Below the pieces are notes generated by a model, which was given only the letters and a program-made list of their open reading frames with translations, did not search any database and was not told the DNA's origin. DNA of 64,000 nt from Robiginitomaculum sp. (lineage in GTDB: Bacteria; Pseudomonadota; Alphaproteobacteria; Caulobacterales; Maricaulaceae): assembly GCA_021776515.1 (NCBI GenBank), contig JAJFFS010000016.1, forward strand, positions 310,001 through 374,000, read 5' to 3'. The position numbers were made by a program, and so were the translations under genes. Shown here piece by piece: positions 37,112-47,387 of the stretch (position 1 is its first letter; each line of letters begins with the position of its first letter).

Positions 37112-38218
37112 ATGCTCTATTATTTCCTTTTCCCGCTCGCTGAACAATTTCAGCTCTTTAATGTGTTGAAATACATTACCTTTCGCTCTGGCGGCGCGAT
37201 GATGACCTCAATGGTTCTGGCCTTCATGTTTGGCAAGCCCATTATTGAGTGGTTACGAATTAAACAAAAACACGGCCAGCCTATTCGTGACGATGGGCCA
37301 GAGCGTCATATTATTGAAAAAGCAGGTACGCCAACCATGGGGGGGGTGCTCATTCTTTTTCCAGCCGTTTTAAGTACACTGCTGTGGAGTAACCCAAGCA
37401 ATACCTATGTCTGGGTTATTCTTGGTGTTTTGGTTTTTTTTGGCCTGGTAGGTTTTGCTGATGATTATGCCAAGGTCACCAAACGAACCCATGCCGGTGT
37501 TTCCGGGCGGTTGAGATTGTTTGTTGAATTCATTTTTGCCGGGTTTGCTGTTTATCTGATGACAAAAATCAGCGCTGGCGCTCTTTCTGCGCCTGCTGGA
37601 TTTTCTTCGTCTGTGGCCATCCCATTCTTCAAAGATATTCTCATAAACCTTGGTCCGTTTTATCTGCTTTTTGGGGCGTTTGTCATTGTTGGTGCCTCTA
37701 ATGCAGTCAATTTAACCGATGGGCTTGATGGTCTGGCCATTGTGCCAGTGATGATTGCTGCCGGCAGTCTGGGCCTTATTGCCTACATAGTAGGACGGGT
37801 GGATTATACCGAATATTTGCAAATACCTTATGTACCGGGCACGTCCGAGCTTGCGGTTCTTGTTGCGGCGCTTTTGGGCGGTGGGTTAGGCTTCTTGTGG
37901 TGGAATGCACCGCCAGCGATGATTTTCATGGGTGATACCGGTTCCCTCTCATTGGGGGCAGCCATTGGGGCTATTGCGGTATCGGTCAAGCATGAGATTG
38001 TGTTGGCCATTATTGGTGGTTTGTTCGTGTTGGAGGCCGTGTCAGTCATTGTGCAGGTGGTTTCGTTCAAGTTAACCGGCAAGCGGGTTTTCAAAATGGC
38101 ACCCATACACCACCATTTTGAAAAACAGGGTTGGGCAGAACCGACAATTGTTATCCGGTTTTGGATTATTGCTGTTGTGCTGGCCCTTTTGGGTCTTGCT
38201 ACGTTGAAATTAAGGTAG
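37112..38218 (+). CDS. mraY: Phospho-MurNAc-pentapeptide translocase
   Basis: MraY transfers phospho-MurNAc-pentapeptide from UDP to undecaprenyl phosphate, making lipid I at the inner membrane. The 368-residue protein has ten hydrophobic segments and the catalytic stretches GFADDYAKV (about 113-121), [13 protein letters not shown] (about 196-208) and [11 protein letters not shown], plus the [11 protein letters not shown] motif near the end. GAGGT precedes the ATG. It sits between murF and murD in the usual order. Confidence 0.97.
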   Translation: MLYYFLFPLAEQFQLFNVLKYITFRSGGAMMTSMVLAFMFGKPIIEWLRIKQKHGQPIRDDGPERHIIEKAGTPTMGGVLILFPAVLSTLLWSNPSNTYVWVILGVLVFFGLVGFADDYAKVTKRTHAGVSGRLRLFVEFIFAGFAVYLMTKISAGALSAPAGFSSSVAIPFFKDILINLGPFYLLFGAFVIVGASNAVNLTDGLDGLAIVPVMIAAGSLGLIAYIVGRVDYTEYLQIPYVPGTSELAVLVAALLGGGLGFLWWNAPPAMIFMGDTGSLSLGAAIGAIAVSVKHEIVLAIIGGLFVLEAVSVIVQVVSFKLTGKRVFKMAPIHHHFEKQGWAEPTIVIRFWIIAVVLALLGLATLKLR

Positions 38219-38228
38219 GGAGAGCTTT

Positions 38229-39647
38229 GTGATTACCGCCATTGGTTTTGAGCAAAAGACCGTTGCTGTTCTGGGGCTGGGTCGTACCGGGCTTAGCGCC
38301 GCTAGGGCGTTGCAAAAAGGCGGTGCCAAGGTGGTGGCCTGGGATGATAATAAGGCGAATTGCGAGGCGGCACAGGCGGCAGGAATAGAGTGTCAGGATT
38401 TAACACGGCGGGACTGGAGCGATATTACGGCACTGGTCCTTTCGCCAGGTATCCCCCATACGTACCCCAAACCACATCATGTGGTTAAACTGGCCCGTGC
38501 TGTGGATGTTCCCATTATCGGTGATACCGAGCTTTTTGCCCGCACCATTAATGCCATTCCTAAAAGCAAGCGTCCAATGGTGATCGGTATTACCGGCACC
38601 AATGGTAAATCTACCACTACAGCCTTGTTAACTCATATTTTGCGTGAATGCGGGCGTGATGTCCATGAGGGTGGTAATATCGGCACGGCTTGTCTTGATT
38701 TGCCCGAGCCCCATGCCGGTATGGTTTATGTGCTGGAGTTGTCGTCCTATCAGCTGGAACTGACCCAAAGTTTGCGTTGCAATGGCGCCATACTGCTTAA
38801 CCTTTCGCCGGATCATCTGGACCGCCATGGTGGATTTGATGGCTATGTGGCAGCAAAACGCAGAATTTTTGCGGGCCAGTGTAAAGGTGATATTGCGATT
38901 ATTTCTATGGATGACCCTCACTCGCAAAGCATTTGCATGTCTGGCCGGGTGTTGGGAAAAGCCAGTGTTATCCCGGTTTCGGCAAACAGCACGTTAAGCC
39001 ATGGCATATATTGCACCGCTGGAAAGCTTTATTTTTCTAATGCAACAGAAGTGAAATTGGTTGCCGATATTATTTCGGCACCTGCCTTACGCGGGCGACA
39101 TAATGGCCTAAACGCCGCCGCCGCCTTTGCCGCTGCCCGTCATGTTGGCGTGTCAGAAGATAGCATTGCTGCTGCTATGGTGACTTTTCCTGGTCTTGCC
39201 CACCGCATGGAAATTGTTGGCACGGTGCAGGGTGTGCAGTTTATCAACGATTCCAAGGCGACTAATGCAGACTCGGTACGTCAGGCACTTGGTGCCTTTG
39301 AAAATATATTCTGGATTGCTGGTGGACAAGCCAAGGCTGGCGGACTTTCCGGGCTTGAGCCAGCTTTTGGAGCGGTACAAAAGACATTTTTAATTGGTGA
39401 AGCACAAAGTGCTTTTGCCAAACAGCTTAAAGGCAAACTGGATACGGCACGTTGCGGCACACTTGATATTGCTGTTGCCAAAGCCTTTGATGCGGCGCGT
39501 AGTACAACGGCTCCTCATCCAGTGGTTCTGTTATCTCCAGCGTGCGCCTCATTCGATCAGTATAAAAACTTTGAGGCACGCGGAGAGGCATTTAAGGCAC
39601 TCATTGGTTCATTGGAAGACAAGTGTGAGCAAAAGAGACCGGCGTGA
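38229..39647 (+). CDS. murD: UDP-MurNAc-L-alanine:D-glutamate ligase
   Basis: MurD adds D-glutamate to UDP-MurNAc-L-alanine. The 472-residue protein has an N-terminal Rossmann-like domain (VAVLGLGRTGLSAARAL, about 11-27), the ATP loop ITGTNGKSTTTAL (about 121-133), NLSPDHLDRH and NDSKATNADSV. It starts with GTG preceded by AGGGAGAG. It overlaps ftsW by 4 bp (GTGA). Confidence 0.97.
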   Translation: MITAIGFEQKTVAVLGLGRTGLSAARALQKGGAKVVAWDDNKANCEAAQAAGIECQDLTRRDWSDITALVLSPGIPHTYPKPHHVVKLARAVDVPIIGDTELFARTINAIPKSKRPMVIGITGTNGKSTTTALLTHILRECGRDVHEGGNIGTACLDLPEPHAGMVYVLELSSYQLELTQSLRCNGAILLNLSPDHLDRHGGFDGYVAAKRRIFAGQCKGDIAIISMDDPHSQSICMSGRVLGKASVIPVSANSTLSHGIYCTAGKLYFSNATEVKLVADIISAPALRGRHNGLNAAAAFAAARHVGVSEDSIAAAMVTFPGLAHRMEIVGTVQGVQFINDSKATNADSVRQALGAFENIFWIAGGQAKAGGLSGLEPAFGAVQKTFLIGEAQSAFAKQLKGKLDTARCGTLDIAVAKAFDAARSTTAPHPVVLLSPACASFDQYKNFEARGEAFKALIGSLEDKCEQKRPA

Positions 39648-40768
39648 ACATTATTTCTACAACTTTACAGGAAATACCTGGAGCTCTGCGTGACTGGTGG
39701 TGGAGCGTTGACCGGGTTTTGGTCTTCACATTCTGTGGCCTGATTGCCATTGGCCTTGTTTTATCACTCGCAGCCAGCCCTGCGGCAGCACCCAGTGACA
39801 ATCCATTTTTTTATTTCAAACGACATGGTGTGTTTGCCATGATCGGGTTGTTTATTATGGTGCTGGCATCACTGGCTGATCCGGTAAATGCACGTCGGTT
39901 TGCTAACCTTGTCCTTATCGGTGCTTTATTGGCTATGGTGTATGTCATCCTTGCCGGTCATGAAGCCAACCATTCACAGCGTTGGGTGCGTGTGGGACCC
40001 TTTTCTCTACAGCCTTCAGAATTTTTGAAACCAGGCCTGATTGTTACCGCTGCCTGGTTGTTTTCACGATCAAAGTCTCAAATTTCTCCTGCCATATTTT
40101 TTGCCTTTCTGCTCTTGGCAACATCGGTTTTGTTATTGATGAAGCAACCTGATTTGGGGCAAAGCATTTTACTGACAGCCAGTTTTGGGTTGGTGTTTTT
40201 CCTCTCCGGTATGTCCTGGGTGTGGATTGCTGGCCTGGGCATATTGTCAATTGGCGGGGTATATGCCGCGTACTCATTTTTTCCTTATGTTGCATCGCGG
40301 GTGAACCGGTTTTTATCTCCCCCACCTGCCAGCGAAGGTAAAACCCAGGTAGATAATGCGCTGGATGCTCTGACTGGTGGCGGCCTTTTTGGCCGGGGGC
40401 CAGGGGAGGGGGTCATCAAAAATCATTTGCAAGAAGCCCACACGGATTATATTTTTTCAGTAGCTGCTGAGGAGTTTGGTACTATTGCAGCGTTATTCAT
40501 CATTGGTCTTTTTGCCACTGTTCTGTATCGGGGTTTTTCAGGGGCTTTGCACCTGACCAATCAAACCGAGCAATTGGCGGCAGCTGGTTTAACTGTGTTG
40601 ATCGGTTTGCAGGCCGCGATAAACATAGCCGTAAATTTACACATTTCTCCTCCAGAGGGCATGACTTTGCCGTTTCTGTCTTATGGGGGCTCGTCTATGT
40701 TGGCGATGTGTATTACCGCCGGGCTTTTACTGGCGTTTACCCGGCGCCGGCCCGGAGCTTTTGAGTGA
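39644..40768 (+). CDS. ftsW: Septal peptidoglycan polymerase FtsW
   Basis: FtsW is the SEDS-family glycosyltransferase that polymerises lipid II at the septum together with FtsI. The 374-residue protein has about ten membrane segments and the SEDS motifs QPSEFLKPGLI (about 125-135), KQPDLGQS and the late PFLSYGGSSMLAMCI. It starts with GTG overlapping the murD stop. It is followed 10 bp later by murG. Confidence 0.96.
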   Translation: MNIISTTLQEIPGALRDWWWSVDRVLVFTFCGLIAIGLVLSLAASPAAAPSDNPFFYFKRHGVFAMIGLFIMVLASLADPVNARRFANLVLIGALLAMVYVILAGHEANHSQRWVRVGPFSLQPSEFLKPGLIVTAAWLFSRSKSQISPAIFFAFLLLATSVLLLMKQPDLGQSILLTASFGLVFFLSGMSWVWIAGLGILSIGGVYAAYSFFPYVASRVNRFLSPPPASEGKTQVDNALDALTGGGLFGRGPGEGVIKNHLQEAHTDYIFSVAAEEFGTIAALFIIGLFATVLYRGFSGALHLTNQTEQLAAAGLTVLIGLQAAINIAVNLHISPPEGMTLPFLSYGGSSMLAMCITAGLLLAFTRRRPGAFE

Positions 40769-40778
40769 GAGCGTTTGA

Positions 40779-41867
40779 ATGAGTAAGACCGTCATTCTGG
40801 CCGCAGGTGGCACAGGTGGGCATATGTTCCCGGCGCGTGCCCTCGCCGATGTGTTGCGAAATTGCGGCTGGAACATTCTTCTCATTACTGACAAGCGCGG
40901 TGAAGCTTTAAGTGATGGATTTGCCATATCGGAACGTCATATTGTACCGGCGGCGCGGCTGGGCGGGCGTAATCCGCTGCGCCTGATTGCGGGGGTGTTC
41001 AGTTTGATTGCGGGTGTTTTGAAAAGCCTTTGGTTGATCATGCGGCATCGCCCGGCTGTTATCGCTGGTTTTGGTGGTTATCCTTCATTTCCTGCACTAG
41101 CTGCTGCGTGGCTGAGTTTCAGGCCAATTATATTGCACGAACAAAATTGCGTGCTGGGGCGTACCAATCGCTTGTTTGCCCGTCGTGCCAGAATTATTGC
41201 TTCTGGTTTTGAGGAACTGGAAAAAATGCCAGCATCAGCGGCATCTCGTCATGTTGTTACGGGCAACCCTTTGCGAGAACCTATTGTGGCAAAGATGGCG
41301 GCAGCGCATGAAACCAGTGGCGAGCGTTTAAATTTGTTGGTGCTGGGTGGTTCGCTCGGGGCACGTATACTCGGCGATACAGTACCAGCAGCATTGGCGC
41401 TTTTGCCACAATTGCTGCAAAGCCGCCTTGATGTGGTCCAACAAACCCGCGAAGAGCAATTGGAAACAACACAAAAAATTTATGAGAAGGCCAATATGAA
41501 CGCTGAGCTTGCTCCTTTTTTCGATAACATTGCAGACCGTCTGGCCAGGGCGGATCTGGTGATTGCCCGTGCCGGTGCTTCCAGCATTAGTGAGATTGCG
41601 GCTATGGGCAAGGCCTCTATTCTGGTGCCCCTTGCCATTGCTATGGATGACCACCAGACGCGCAATGCACAAACGCTGGCTGCGCATGGTGCTGCCGATG
41701 TCATTGCCGAGGAAAAACTGACGCCGGAACGTCTGGGCGCACTGGTTGCGGCCCGGTTGGGTGACAGGGAAGAACTGGCGCGAAGAGGCGCGGCGGCGCG
41801 GACCCTGGCCCGGCCTGATGCAGCACAGAAACTGGCCGATGCAATTCAGACGTTGGAGGATGAGTAA
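40779..41867 (+). CDS. murG: Lipid II synthase (UDP-GlcNAc transferase)
   Basis: MurG adds GlcNAc to lipid I on the cytoplasmic face of the inner membrane, giving lipid II. The 362-residue GT-B protein has the N-terminal glycine-rich loop AAGGTGGHMFPARALA (about 7-22), the second loop GFGGYPSFP, HEQNCVLGRTNR and the donor-site region ARAGASSISEI (about 265-275). It ends immediately before the murC start with no intervening base. Confidence 0.97.
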   Translation: MSKTVILAAGGTGGHMFPARALADVLRNCGWNILLITDKRGEALSDGFAISERHIVPAARLGGRNPLRLIAGVFSLIAGVLKSLWLIMRHRPAVIAGFGGYPSFPALAAAWLSFRPIILHEQNCVLGRTNRLFARRARIIASGFEELEKMPASAASRHVVTGNPLREPIVAKMAAAHETSGERLNLLVLGGSLGARILGDTVPAALALLPQLLQSRLDVVQQTREEQLETTQKIYEKANMNAELAPFFDNIADRLARADLVIARAGASSISEIAAMGKASILVPLAIAMDDHQTRNAQTLAAHGAADVIAEEKLTPERLGALVAARLGDREELARRGAAARTLARPDAAQKLADAIQTLEDE

Positions 41868-43274
41868 ATGCGCAAGGACTTACCCTTTGATATTGGCATT
41901 GTACATTTTGTAGGCATTGGCGGCATCGGCATGAGCGGTATTGCCGAGGTGATGCTTAACCTGGGGTATCCGGTGCGAGGCTCGGACATTTCTGATAATG
42001 CCAATGTAAAGCGTTTACGCAAAATCGGGGCTGATATACGCATAGGTCAAAGCGCCGAGAATGTAGACGGTGCAGGTACACTGGTGGTATCCACAGCAAT
42101 TAAGGGTACTAACCCTGAGGTCGCTGCTGCACGCGCGCAAGGGATACCCGTTGTGCGCCGCGCCGAGATGCTGGCCGAGCTGATGCGCCTGAAATGGTCC
42201 GTCGCCATTGCGGGCACTCACGGTAAAACCACCACCACCTCGTTAATCGCAGCTTTGCTGGATGGGGCAGGGCTGGACCCGACGGTGATCAATGGCGGGG
42301 TTATTTCGGCATACGGGTCCAATGCCAAGCTGGGCGGCGGGGACTGGATGGTGGTTGAGGCGGACGAATCTGATGGTTCGTTCCTGAAATTACGTGGTGC
42401 CGTGGCTGTCGTGACCAATATCGATCCCGAACATATGGAACATTATGGCTCGTTTGATGCCCTGCGTGCCGCCTTTGACCAGTTTGTCGAGGCCATACCG
42501 TTCTATGGCTTTGCTGTTCTGTGTCTGGATCACCCCGAAGTACAGGCACTGGTTGCCCGTGTGCGTGATCGCAAGGTGCTGACTTATGGTTTTACGCCGC
42601 AAGCCAGTGCGCGCATTGAAAATGCCCGCGCAATGGATGGCAATGCTGTTTTTGATGCGGTGTTTGAGGGGGGCGATGACAAGGAAGCTGAACGCTGGGA
42701 TGCCCTGATTTTGCCAATGGCGGGGGATCATAATATCCAGAACGCCATGGCCGCCATTACTGTTGCCCGCGCATTGGGCGCAGACGAGAAAGTTGTGCGC
42801 GGGTCTTTACAAAAATTTGCCGGGGTCAAACGCCGCTTTACACATATCGGCACATGGCAGGGCGTCAAGATTATTGATGATTATGCTCATCACCCGGTTG
42901 AGATTTCTTCCGTGCTAAAGGCGGCGCGTAGCGTTACAGAGGGTAAGGTTATTGCTATCGTACAACCGCATCGATATTCGCGCCTTTCTGATCTTTTTGA
43001 GGAATTTTGCACCTGCTTTAATGATGCCGATATGGTGTTTGTAACGCCGGTTTATCGTGCGGGAGAAACACCAATTGAGGGCATTGATGCTGCTGCACTT
43101 GTTGATGGTCTGCGCACTCATGGTCATCGCCAGGCTGCCCTTACAGAGTACGAAACACTGGCGAGGCAAATCGCTGAGTGTGCCGGTGACGGGGATATGG
43201 TTTTGTGCCTGGGTGCCGGGGATATAACCCAGTGGGCACAAGGTTTACCAGCGGCGTTGGAGGCCCAGACTTGA
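41868..43274 (+). CDS. murC: UDP-MurNAc:L-alanine ligase
   Basis: MurC adds the first amino acid, L-alanine, to UDP-MurNAc. The 468-residue protein begins with a Rossmann-like domain ([15 protein letters not shown], about 11-25), then the ATP loop [12 protein letters not shown] (about 113-124), [22 protein letters not shown] and the C-terminal [10 protein letters not shown]. The start abuts murG and the stop TGA overlaps the TTG start of murB. Confidence 0.97.
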   Translation: MRKDLPFDIGIVHFVGIGGIGMSGIAEVMLNLGYPVRGSDISDNANVKRLRKIGADIRIGQSAENVDGAGTLVVSTAIKGTNPEVAAARAQGIPVVRRAEMLAELMRLKWSVAIAGTHGKTTTTSLIAALLDGAGLDPTVINGGVISAYGSNAKLGGGDWMVVEADESDGSFLKLRGAVAVVTNIDPEHMEHYGSFDALRAAFDQFVEAIPFYGFAVLCLDHPEVQALVARVRDRKVLTYGFTPQASARIENARAMDGNAVFDAVFEGGDDKEAERWDALILPMAGDHNIQNAMAAITVARALGADEKVVRGSLQKFAGVKRRFTHIGTWQGVKIIDDYAHHPVEISSVLKAARSVTEGKVIAIVQPHRYSRLSDLFEEFCTCFNDADMVFVTPVYRAGETPIEGIDAAALVDGLRTHGHRQAALTEYETLARQIAECAGDGDMVLCLGAGDITQWAQGLPAALEAQT

Positions 43275-44212
43275 GCATTAAGGGACTAGCGGCGCGCTTG
43301 CCCAAAGTGCGGGGCAAGCTGCTGTTTGATGTATCTTTAGCCCCCTATACCTGGTTGCGGGTTGGTGGCCCTGCCGATGCCTTGTTTTTGCCTGCCGACG
43401 AGGCTGATTTGGCACTGTTTCTTACAGACTGCCCCGATGACATACCTGTTTTCCCCATGGGGGCAGCGTCCAATTTACTGGTGCGTGATGGCGGTGTGCG
43501 TGGTGTGGTTGTGCGCCTTGGCCCGGCGTTTGCAAAAATTGCGGTGCAGGGCAACAGGCTAAGTGCCGGGGCTGCGGCACTGGATAAATCTGTGGCCAAG
43601 GCGGCGGCGAAAGCCGGGCTGTCAGGGTTGGAATTTTATGCGGGTATTCCGGGAACCATTGGTGGCGCTTTACGGATGAATGCGGGTTGCTACGGTCGAG
43701 AAACAGTCAATTGTGTGCGTGAAATTGTGGCCATTGACCGTTTGGGTCGTCGGGTGATCAAAAGTGCAGATGAGATCAATTTTTCCTATCGCCACTCTGA
43801 TGCGCCAGAGGACTGGATATTTGTTGGCGCTGTATTTGAGGGCGTCCCGGATGAGCCATCCTTGGTGCAGGCGCGCATGGATGAAATTACCGCCAAGCGT
43901 GAAGATAGCCAGCCCATTCGCGCCAAGACCGGCGGCTCCACTTTTGCCAACCCAAACGGTGCTAAATCGTGGGAACTGATTGATGCCGCTGGCGGCAGGG
44001 GGCGCCGTATTGGCGGTGCGCAAATGTCTGAGAAGCATTGTAATTTTATGATAAACACGGGCGACGCCAGCGCTGCTGATCTGGAAAATTTGGGTGAGAG
44101 CATACGTGAGGATGTTCGTAAAATGAGCGATATTGGTTTACGTTGGGAGATCAAAAGAGTGGGAGAGATCAAAAGAGTGGGGGAAATCAAAAGGGTGGGA
44201 GAAAAAATATGA
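43271..44212 (+). CDS. murB: UDP-N-acetylenolpyruvylglucosamine reductase
   Basis: MurB reduces UDP-GlcNAc-enolpyruvate to UDP-MurNAc using FAD and NADPH. The 313-residue protein has [13 protein letters not shown] (about 27-39), [21 protein letters not shown] and the catalytic-region segments [20 protein letters not shown] (about 118-137) and GSTFANP. The TTG at 43271 overlaps the murC stop in TTGA and gives an N-terminus like other family members; an upstream GTG at 43205 adds an unrelated stretch. The C-terminus carries an unusual in-frame 18-bp tandem repeat (IKRVGE three times) just before ddl. Confidence 0.95.
   Translation: MSIKGLAARLPKVRGKLLFDVSLAPYTWLRVGGPADALFLPADEADLALFLTDCPDDIPVFPMGAASNLLVRDGGVRGVVVRLGPAFAKIAVQGNRLSAGAAALDKSVAKAAAKAGLSGLEFYAGIPGTIGGALRMNAGCYGRETVNCVREIVAIDRLGRRVIKSADEINFSYRHSDAPEDWIFVGAVFEGVPDEPSLVQARMDEITAKREDSQPIRAKTGGSTFANPNGAKSWELIDAAGGRGRRIGGAQMSEKHCNFMINTGDASAADLENLGESIREDVRKMSDIGLRWEIKRVGEIKRVGEIKRVGEKI
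44150..44203 (+). repeat. 18-bp tandem repeat at the end of murB
   Basis: Three copies at 44150, 44168 and 44186, the first two exact and the third with base changes, encode IKRVGE three times. Each contains GGGAGA or a close form; the last lies 7-12 nt before the ddl start and probably acts as its ribosome-binding site. Confidence 0.9.
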
Positions 44213-45153
44213 GCCGCCATATTGCAGTCCTGCTGGGCGGGCTTAGCCCGGAACGTGATGTCTCTTTAAATTCTGGCAAAGCTTGCGCTGATGCTCTGCG
44301 CCGCAAAGGCTGGCAGGTCAGTGAAATTGATGCCGGGCGCGATCTGGCAGCAAAGCTGACGCAGATAAACCCTGATGTGGTTTTTAATGCCTTGCACGGG
44401 GCATGGGGCGAAGACGGTACGGTGCAGGGCATATTGGAAACTTTTGGCAAGCCTTATACTCATTCCGGTGTTGCTGCATCGGCGTTGGCCATGGACAAGC
44501 ACCGGGCCAAAGCGGTGCTGGAGGCTGCCGGTGTAAAATGCCCTAAAAGCGTGCTGATTAGTCGTTTTGAGGCAGCAAAAAAACATATTCTGCCACCGCC
44601 CTATGTGGCTAAACCCAACGCGCAAGGTTCCAGCGTTGGTGTGGTAATTGTGGGTAAGGGCGAAGAGCAACCTCCTGCAGTACTTGGTGGTGATGATTGG
44701 CCTTATGGCGAAGAAATACTGATTGAGGAGTATATTCCTGGCCGGGAATTGACCGTGGCAGTGCTGGGGACACGCGCCCTTGGTGTTACTGAAATTAGCC
44801 CGCGTACTGCATTTTATGACTATGAAGCCAAATATGCCCAGGGCGGTTCTGCACATCAAATTCCGGCAGATATTTCCAAAACAATTGAGAAAATGGCTTT
44901 GGAGCAAGCATTGCTTGCCCATAATGCTCTGGATTGCCGAGGTTTGACGCGGTCAGACTTTCGTTATGATGAGAAAAATAATTCATTAAGGTTACTCGAA
45001 ATTAACACCCAGCCGGGCATGACTGCTACATCGCTTGCACCAGAACAGGCGAGTTATGCGGGGATCATATTTGATGATCTCGTAGAATGGATGGCGGAGA
45101 ATGCCCATGTCCCGTGTAAAGCAACGGGCAAAACCCAAGGCGAAGGCCCGTAA
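44209..45153 (+). CDS. ddl: D-alanine:D-alanine ligase
   Basis: Ddl joins two D-alanines using ATP to supply MurF. The 314-residue ATP-grasp protein begins [20 protein letters not shown], has [14 protein letters not shown] (about 64-77), [12 protein letters not shown]-type loop ([15 protein letters not shown]) and the metal-binding end [13 protein letters not shown]. The frame is open upstream to 44143 through the murB repeat, but the ATG at 44209 overlaps the murB stop (ATGA) and matches the family start. It overlaps ftsQ by 47 bp. Confidence 0.97.
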   Translation: MSRHIAVLLGGLSPERDVSLNSGKACADALRRKGWQVSEIDAGRDLAAKLTQINPDVVFNALHGAWGEDGTVQGILETFGKPYTHSGVAASALAMDKHRAKAVLEAAGVKCPKSVLISRFEAAKKHILPPPYVAKPNAQGSSVGVVIVGKGEEQPPAVLGGDDWPYGEEILIEEYIPGRELTVAVLGTRALGVTEISPRTAFYDYEAKYAQGGSAHQIPADISKTIEKMALEQALLAHNALDCRGLTRSDFRYDEKNNSLRLLEINTQPGMTATSLAPEQASYAGIIFDDLVEWMAENAHVPCKATGKTQGEGP

Positions 45154-46045
45154 AGCACCGATAAGTCGGCGCAAGACGGCGCGTAAGCGCAGTCCGGTTC
45201 CACGCAAGGCAACCAATTGGCTTCATGCCCGCGCCCGCGCAGTCAAGCGCGGTGAAAATATGCGTGGTACAGTGCTGGGCTTGTTCTGCGGGTTTGCTGC
45301 AACAATTGTGCTGGCGCTGTGGTTGTCAGGTGGTTTGGGCGATGCGGCAAGGGCCAGTCAAGCGGTGGTCGAGCGTAGCCTTTTGGCATCCGGGTTTGGT
45401 GTCGCGCACATTGAAGTTGTTGGTTCGCAAGGCAAAGAGGTTAGCGACCCGGACAAAAGGGCTGTTCGGCAGGCGCTTGCCGTAGAGGAGGGCGAGCTGG
45501 TTTTCTCCATCAATCTTAAACAGGCGCTACACCGCATTGAAAATATCGGATGGGTAAAAGAAGCAAGAATTATGCGTCAGCTTCCCAATCGCTTGACCAT
45601 TATTGTTGTGGCCAGAGAACCGTTTGCTCTTTGGCAGTCATCGGGGCAATGGCACGTGGTTGGCGAAAATGGCAAGGTGATTGTATCGGCAAAGCCGGCA
45701 AATTTTTCATCACTTCCACTGGTGGTTGGCAAGGGGGCATCAGAAGAGCTGCCAGCTCTTTTGGTACAAATGCAAAAATACCCTCGTATTGCCGCCCATG
45801 TTCATGCCTATGTCCGGATATCTGAACGGCGCTGGAATTTACGGCTGAACAATGGTGCTGATCTAATGTTGCCAGCACATCAAGTCGGCCTTGTGTTGTC
45901 ACAACTCCATAATGACCCAAAATTTTTTCAACTTTTGAAACATTCACTGGAACGGATTGACGTGCGGAATATGGAGAAAATTCTCGTACGCCCCAGAACG
46001 GCGGGTCAACTTTCATCTGATGAAATTCCGGGGCGTGTGTCATGA
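45107..46045 (+). CDS. ftsQ: Cell division protein FtsQ
   Basis: FtsQ is a bitopic division protein that recruits FtsL and FtsB. The 312-residue protein has an extended, very basic cytoplasmic tail (about 1-50, rich in K and R), one membrane segment (about 54-74), a POTRA domain (about 90-165, [19 protein letters not shown]) and the FtsQ/DivIB beta domain. ATG codons at 45101 and 45107 are both possible; GGAG at 45096-45099 favours the second. The gene begins inside the 3' end of ddl and overlaps ftsA by 4 bp. Confidence 0.93.
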   Translation: MSRVKQRAKPKAKARKAPISRRKTARKRSPVPRKATNWLHARARAVKRGENMRGTVLGLFCGFAATIVLALWLSGGLGDAARASQAVVERSLLASGFGVAHIEVVGSQGKEVSDPDKRAVRQALAVEEGELVFSINLKQALHRIENIGWVKEARIMRQLPNRLTIIVVAREPFALWQSSGQWHVVGENGKVIVSAKPANFSSLPLVVGKGASEELPALLVQMQKYPRIAAHVHAYVRISERRWNLRLNNGADLMLPAHQVGLVLSQLHNDPKFFQLLKHSLERIDVRNMEKILVRPRTAGQLSSDEIPGRVS

Positions 46046-47370
46046 GCAAACCGGCTGTCGCTGCAGCACAAAATACTACAAACACCAAACAAACCGGGCA
46101 GTCTTCGCGTCAGGGTGTTGTTGGTGTTCTTGATATTGGTTCCTCGAAAACGGCCTGCTTTATTGCCCGTTCGGGAGACGTAACAAGGGGTTCTATTCGT
46201 GTGGCCGGGGTTGGCCATCAATCTTCAAAAGGTTTGCGAGGGGGGAGCATTGTTGACCTTGATGCCACCGAGATGGCAGTTCGTCAGGCGATAGAACAGG
46301 CCGAGCGTATGGCCGGGACCTCTATCAATGCGGTAACATTGAATTATTGCGGGCCATCGTTACGTGCGCAAACCATGCGCGGTATGGCCGCCATCAATGG
46401 ACGTGAAATCACGGATCGGGATGTAAAGCGGGTTTTGAAAACGGCGCTGGCATCCTGGCAGGATGATGAACGGGTTGTTATTCATGCAATCCCGCAACGC
46501 TATAGCGTTGATGATAATATTGATGTGCGTGATCCACGCGGCATGTTTGCTACGCGGCTTGGCGTGGAGCTGTGTATTGTCAGTGCTGATCGTAGCCCTT
46601 TGCGCAACCTTGCTCTTATTGTTGACCGTTGCAGGCTTGATTTGCGTTCAATCGTGGCAACGCCTTATGCGGCCGGGCTGTCTGCGCTTGTTGATGATGA
46701 AATACACCTTGGGGCTACCGTGATTGATATGGGGGCCGGGGCAACGTCATTTGCTGTGTTTTGTGATGGGGCACTGGCACATTTAGGTGTGGTGCCCTAT
46801 GGCGGTCAGCATGTGACCAATGATATTGCCCGCGGCCTTTCCACACCAATGGCGGCGGCGGAACGGATTAAAACCATGTATGGAACCGTTTTGGACGGTC
46901 CCGATGATGATTTTGAGATGATAGACTGCCCTGGCATGTGTGACGATCCGGGTATACGTACTGATCAGGCTCCGCGTGCAGTACTGACCAGTGTCATTCG
47001 CCCGCGTCTTGAAGAAATATTTGAAATGGTACGTGCCCAGATGGAAAAGGGTGGTGTTTACAGGGATGCGGGTGAGCGGGTAGTCCTTGTCGGTGGCGCT
47101 AGCCAGCTTGATGGTGTCAGAGAATTGTCCGGGCGTATTTTGAACAAACAAGTTCGGTTGGGCCGTCCCCTTCGCCTGACTGGTTTGGGGGATGCTGTTA
47201 ATGGCGCTGGATTTTCCGCAACTGCGGGAACCTTGCATCACGTTATTGCTGGCCCACGAGAGGCAATATTTGGAGCGCCGAATTTATCAGGTGGCACACG
47301 CCGAAACGGTAGTGCTCACCCTTCTCACCCTGTGGGGCAGCTCTGGAGCTGGTTAAGAGATAATTTTTAG
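46042..47370 (+). CDS. ftsA: Cell division protein FtsA
   Basis: FtsA is the actin-like protein that ties FtsZ filaments to the membrane. The 442-residue protein has the phosphate-binding GVLDIGSSKTACFI (about 29-42), the SHS2/1C domain, VIDMGAGATSFAVF (about 228-241), VLVGGASQLDG and the C-terminal amphipathic membrane-targeting helix ending LWSWLRDNF. An extended N-terminal tail of about 25 residues is rich in Q and T. It overlaps ftsQ by 4 bp. Unusually, ftsZ is not directly next: a reversed gene and a 180-bp promoter region intervene. Confidence 0.96.
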   Translation: MSKPAVAAAQNTTNTKQTGQSSRQGVVGVLDIGSSKTACFIARSGDVTRGSIRVAGVGHQSSKGLRGGSIVDLDATEMAVRQAIEQAERMAGTSINAVTLNYCGPSLRAQTMRGMAAINGREITDRDVKRVLKTALASWQDDERVVIHAIPQRYSVDDNIDVRDPRGMFATRLGVELCIVSADRSPLRNLALIVDRCRLDLRSIVATPYAAGLSALVDDEIHLGATVIDMGAGATSFAVFCDGALAHLGVVPYGGQHVTNDIARGLSTPMAAAERIKTMYGTVLDGPDDDFEMIDCPGMCDDPGIRTDQAPRAVLTSVIRPRLEEIFEMVRAQMEKGGVYRDAGERVVLVGGASQLDGVRELSGRILNKQVRLGRPLRLTGLGDAVNGAGFSATAGTLHHVIAGPREAIFGAPNLSGGTRRNGSAHPSHPVGQLWSWLRDNF

Positions 47371-47387
47371 GGTGCGCATTTCAGACG

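Noticed and set aside
43205-43270. Upstream GTG start for murB
   Set aside because: It lies within murC and gives an N-terminus unlike the family; the TTG at 43271 fits the 4-bp overlap pattern of the cluster.
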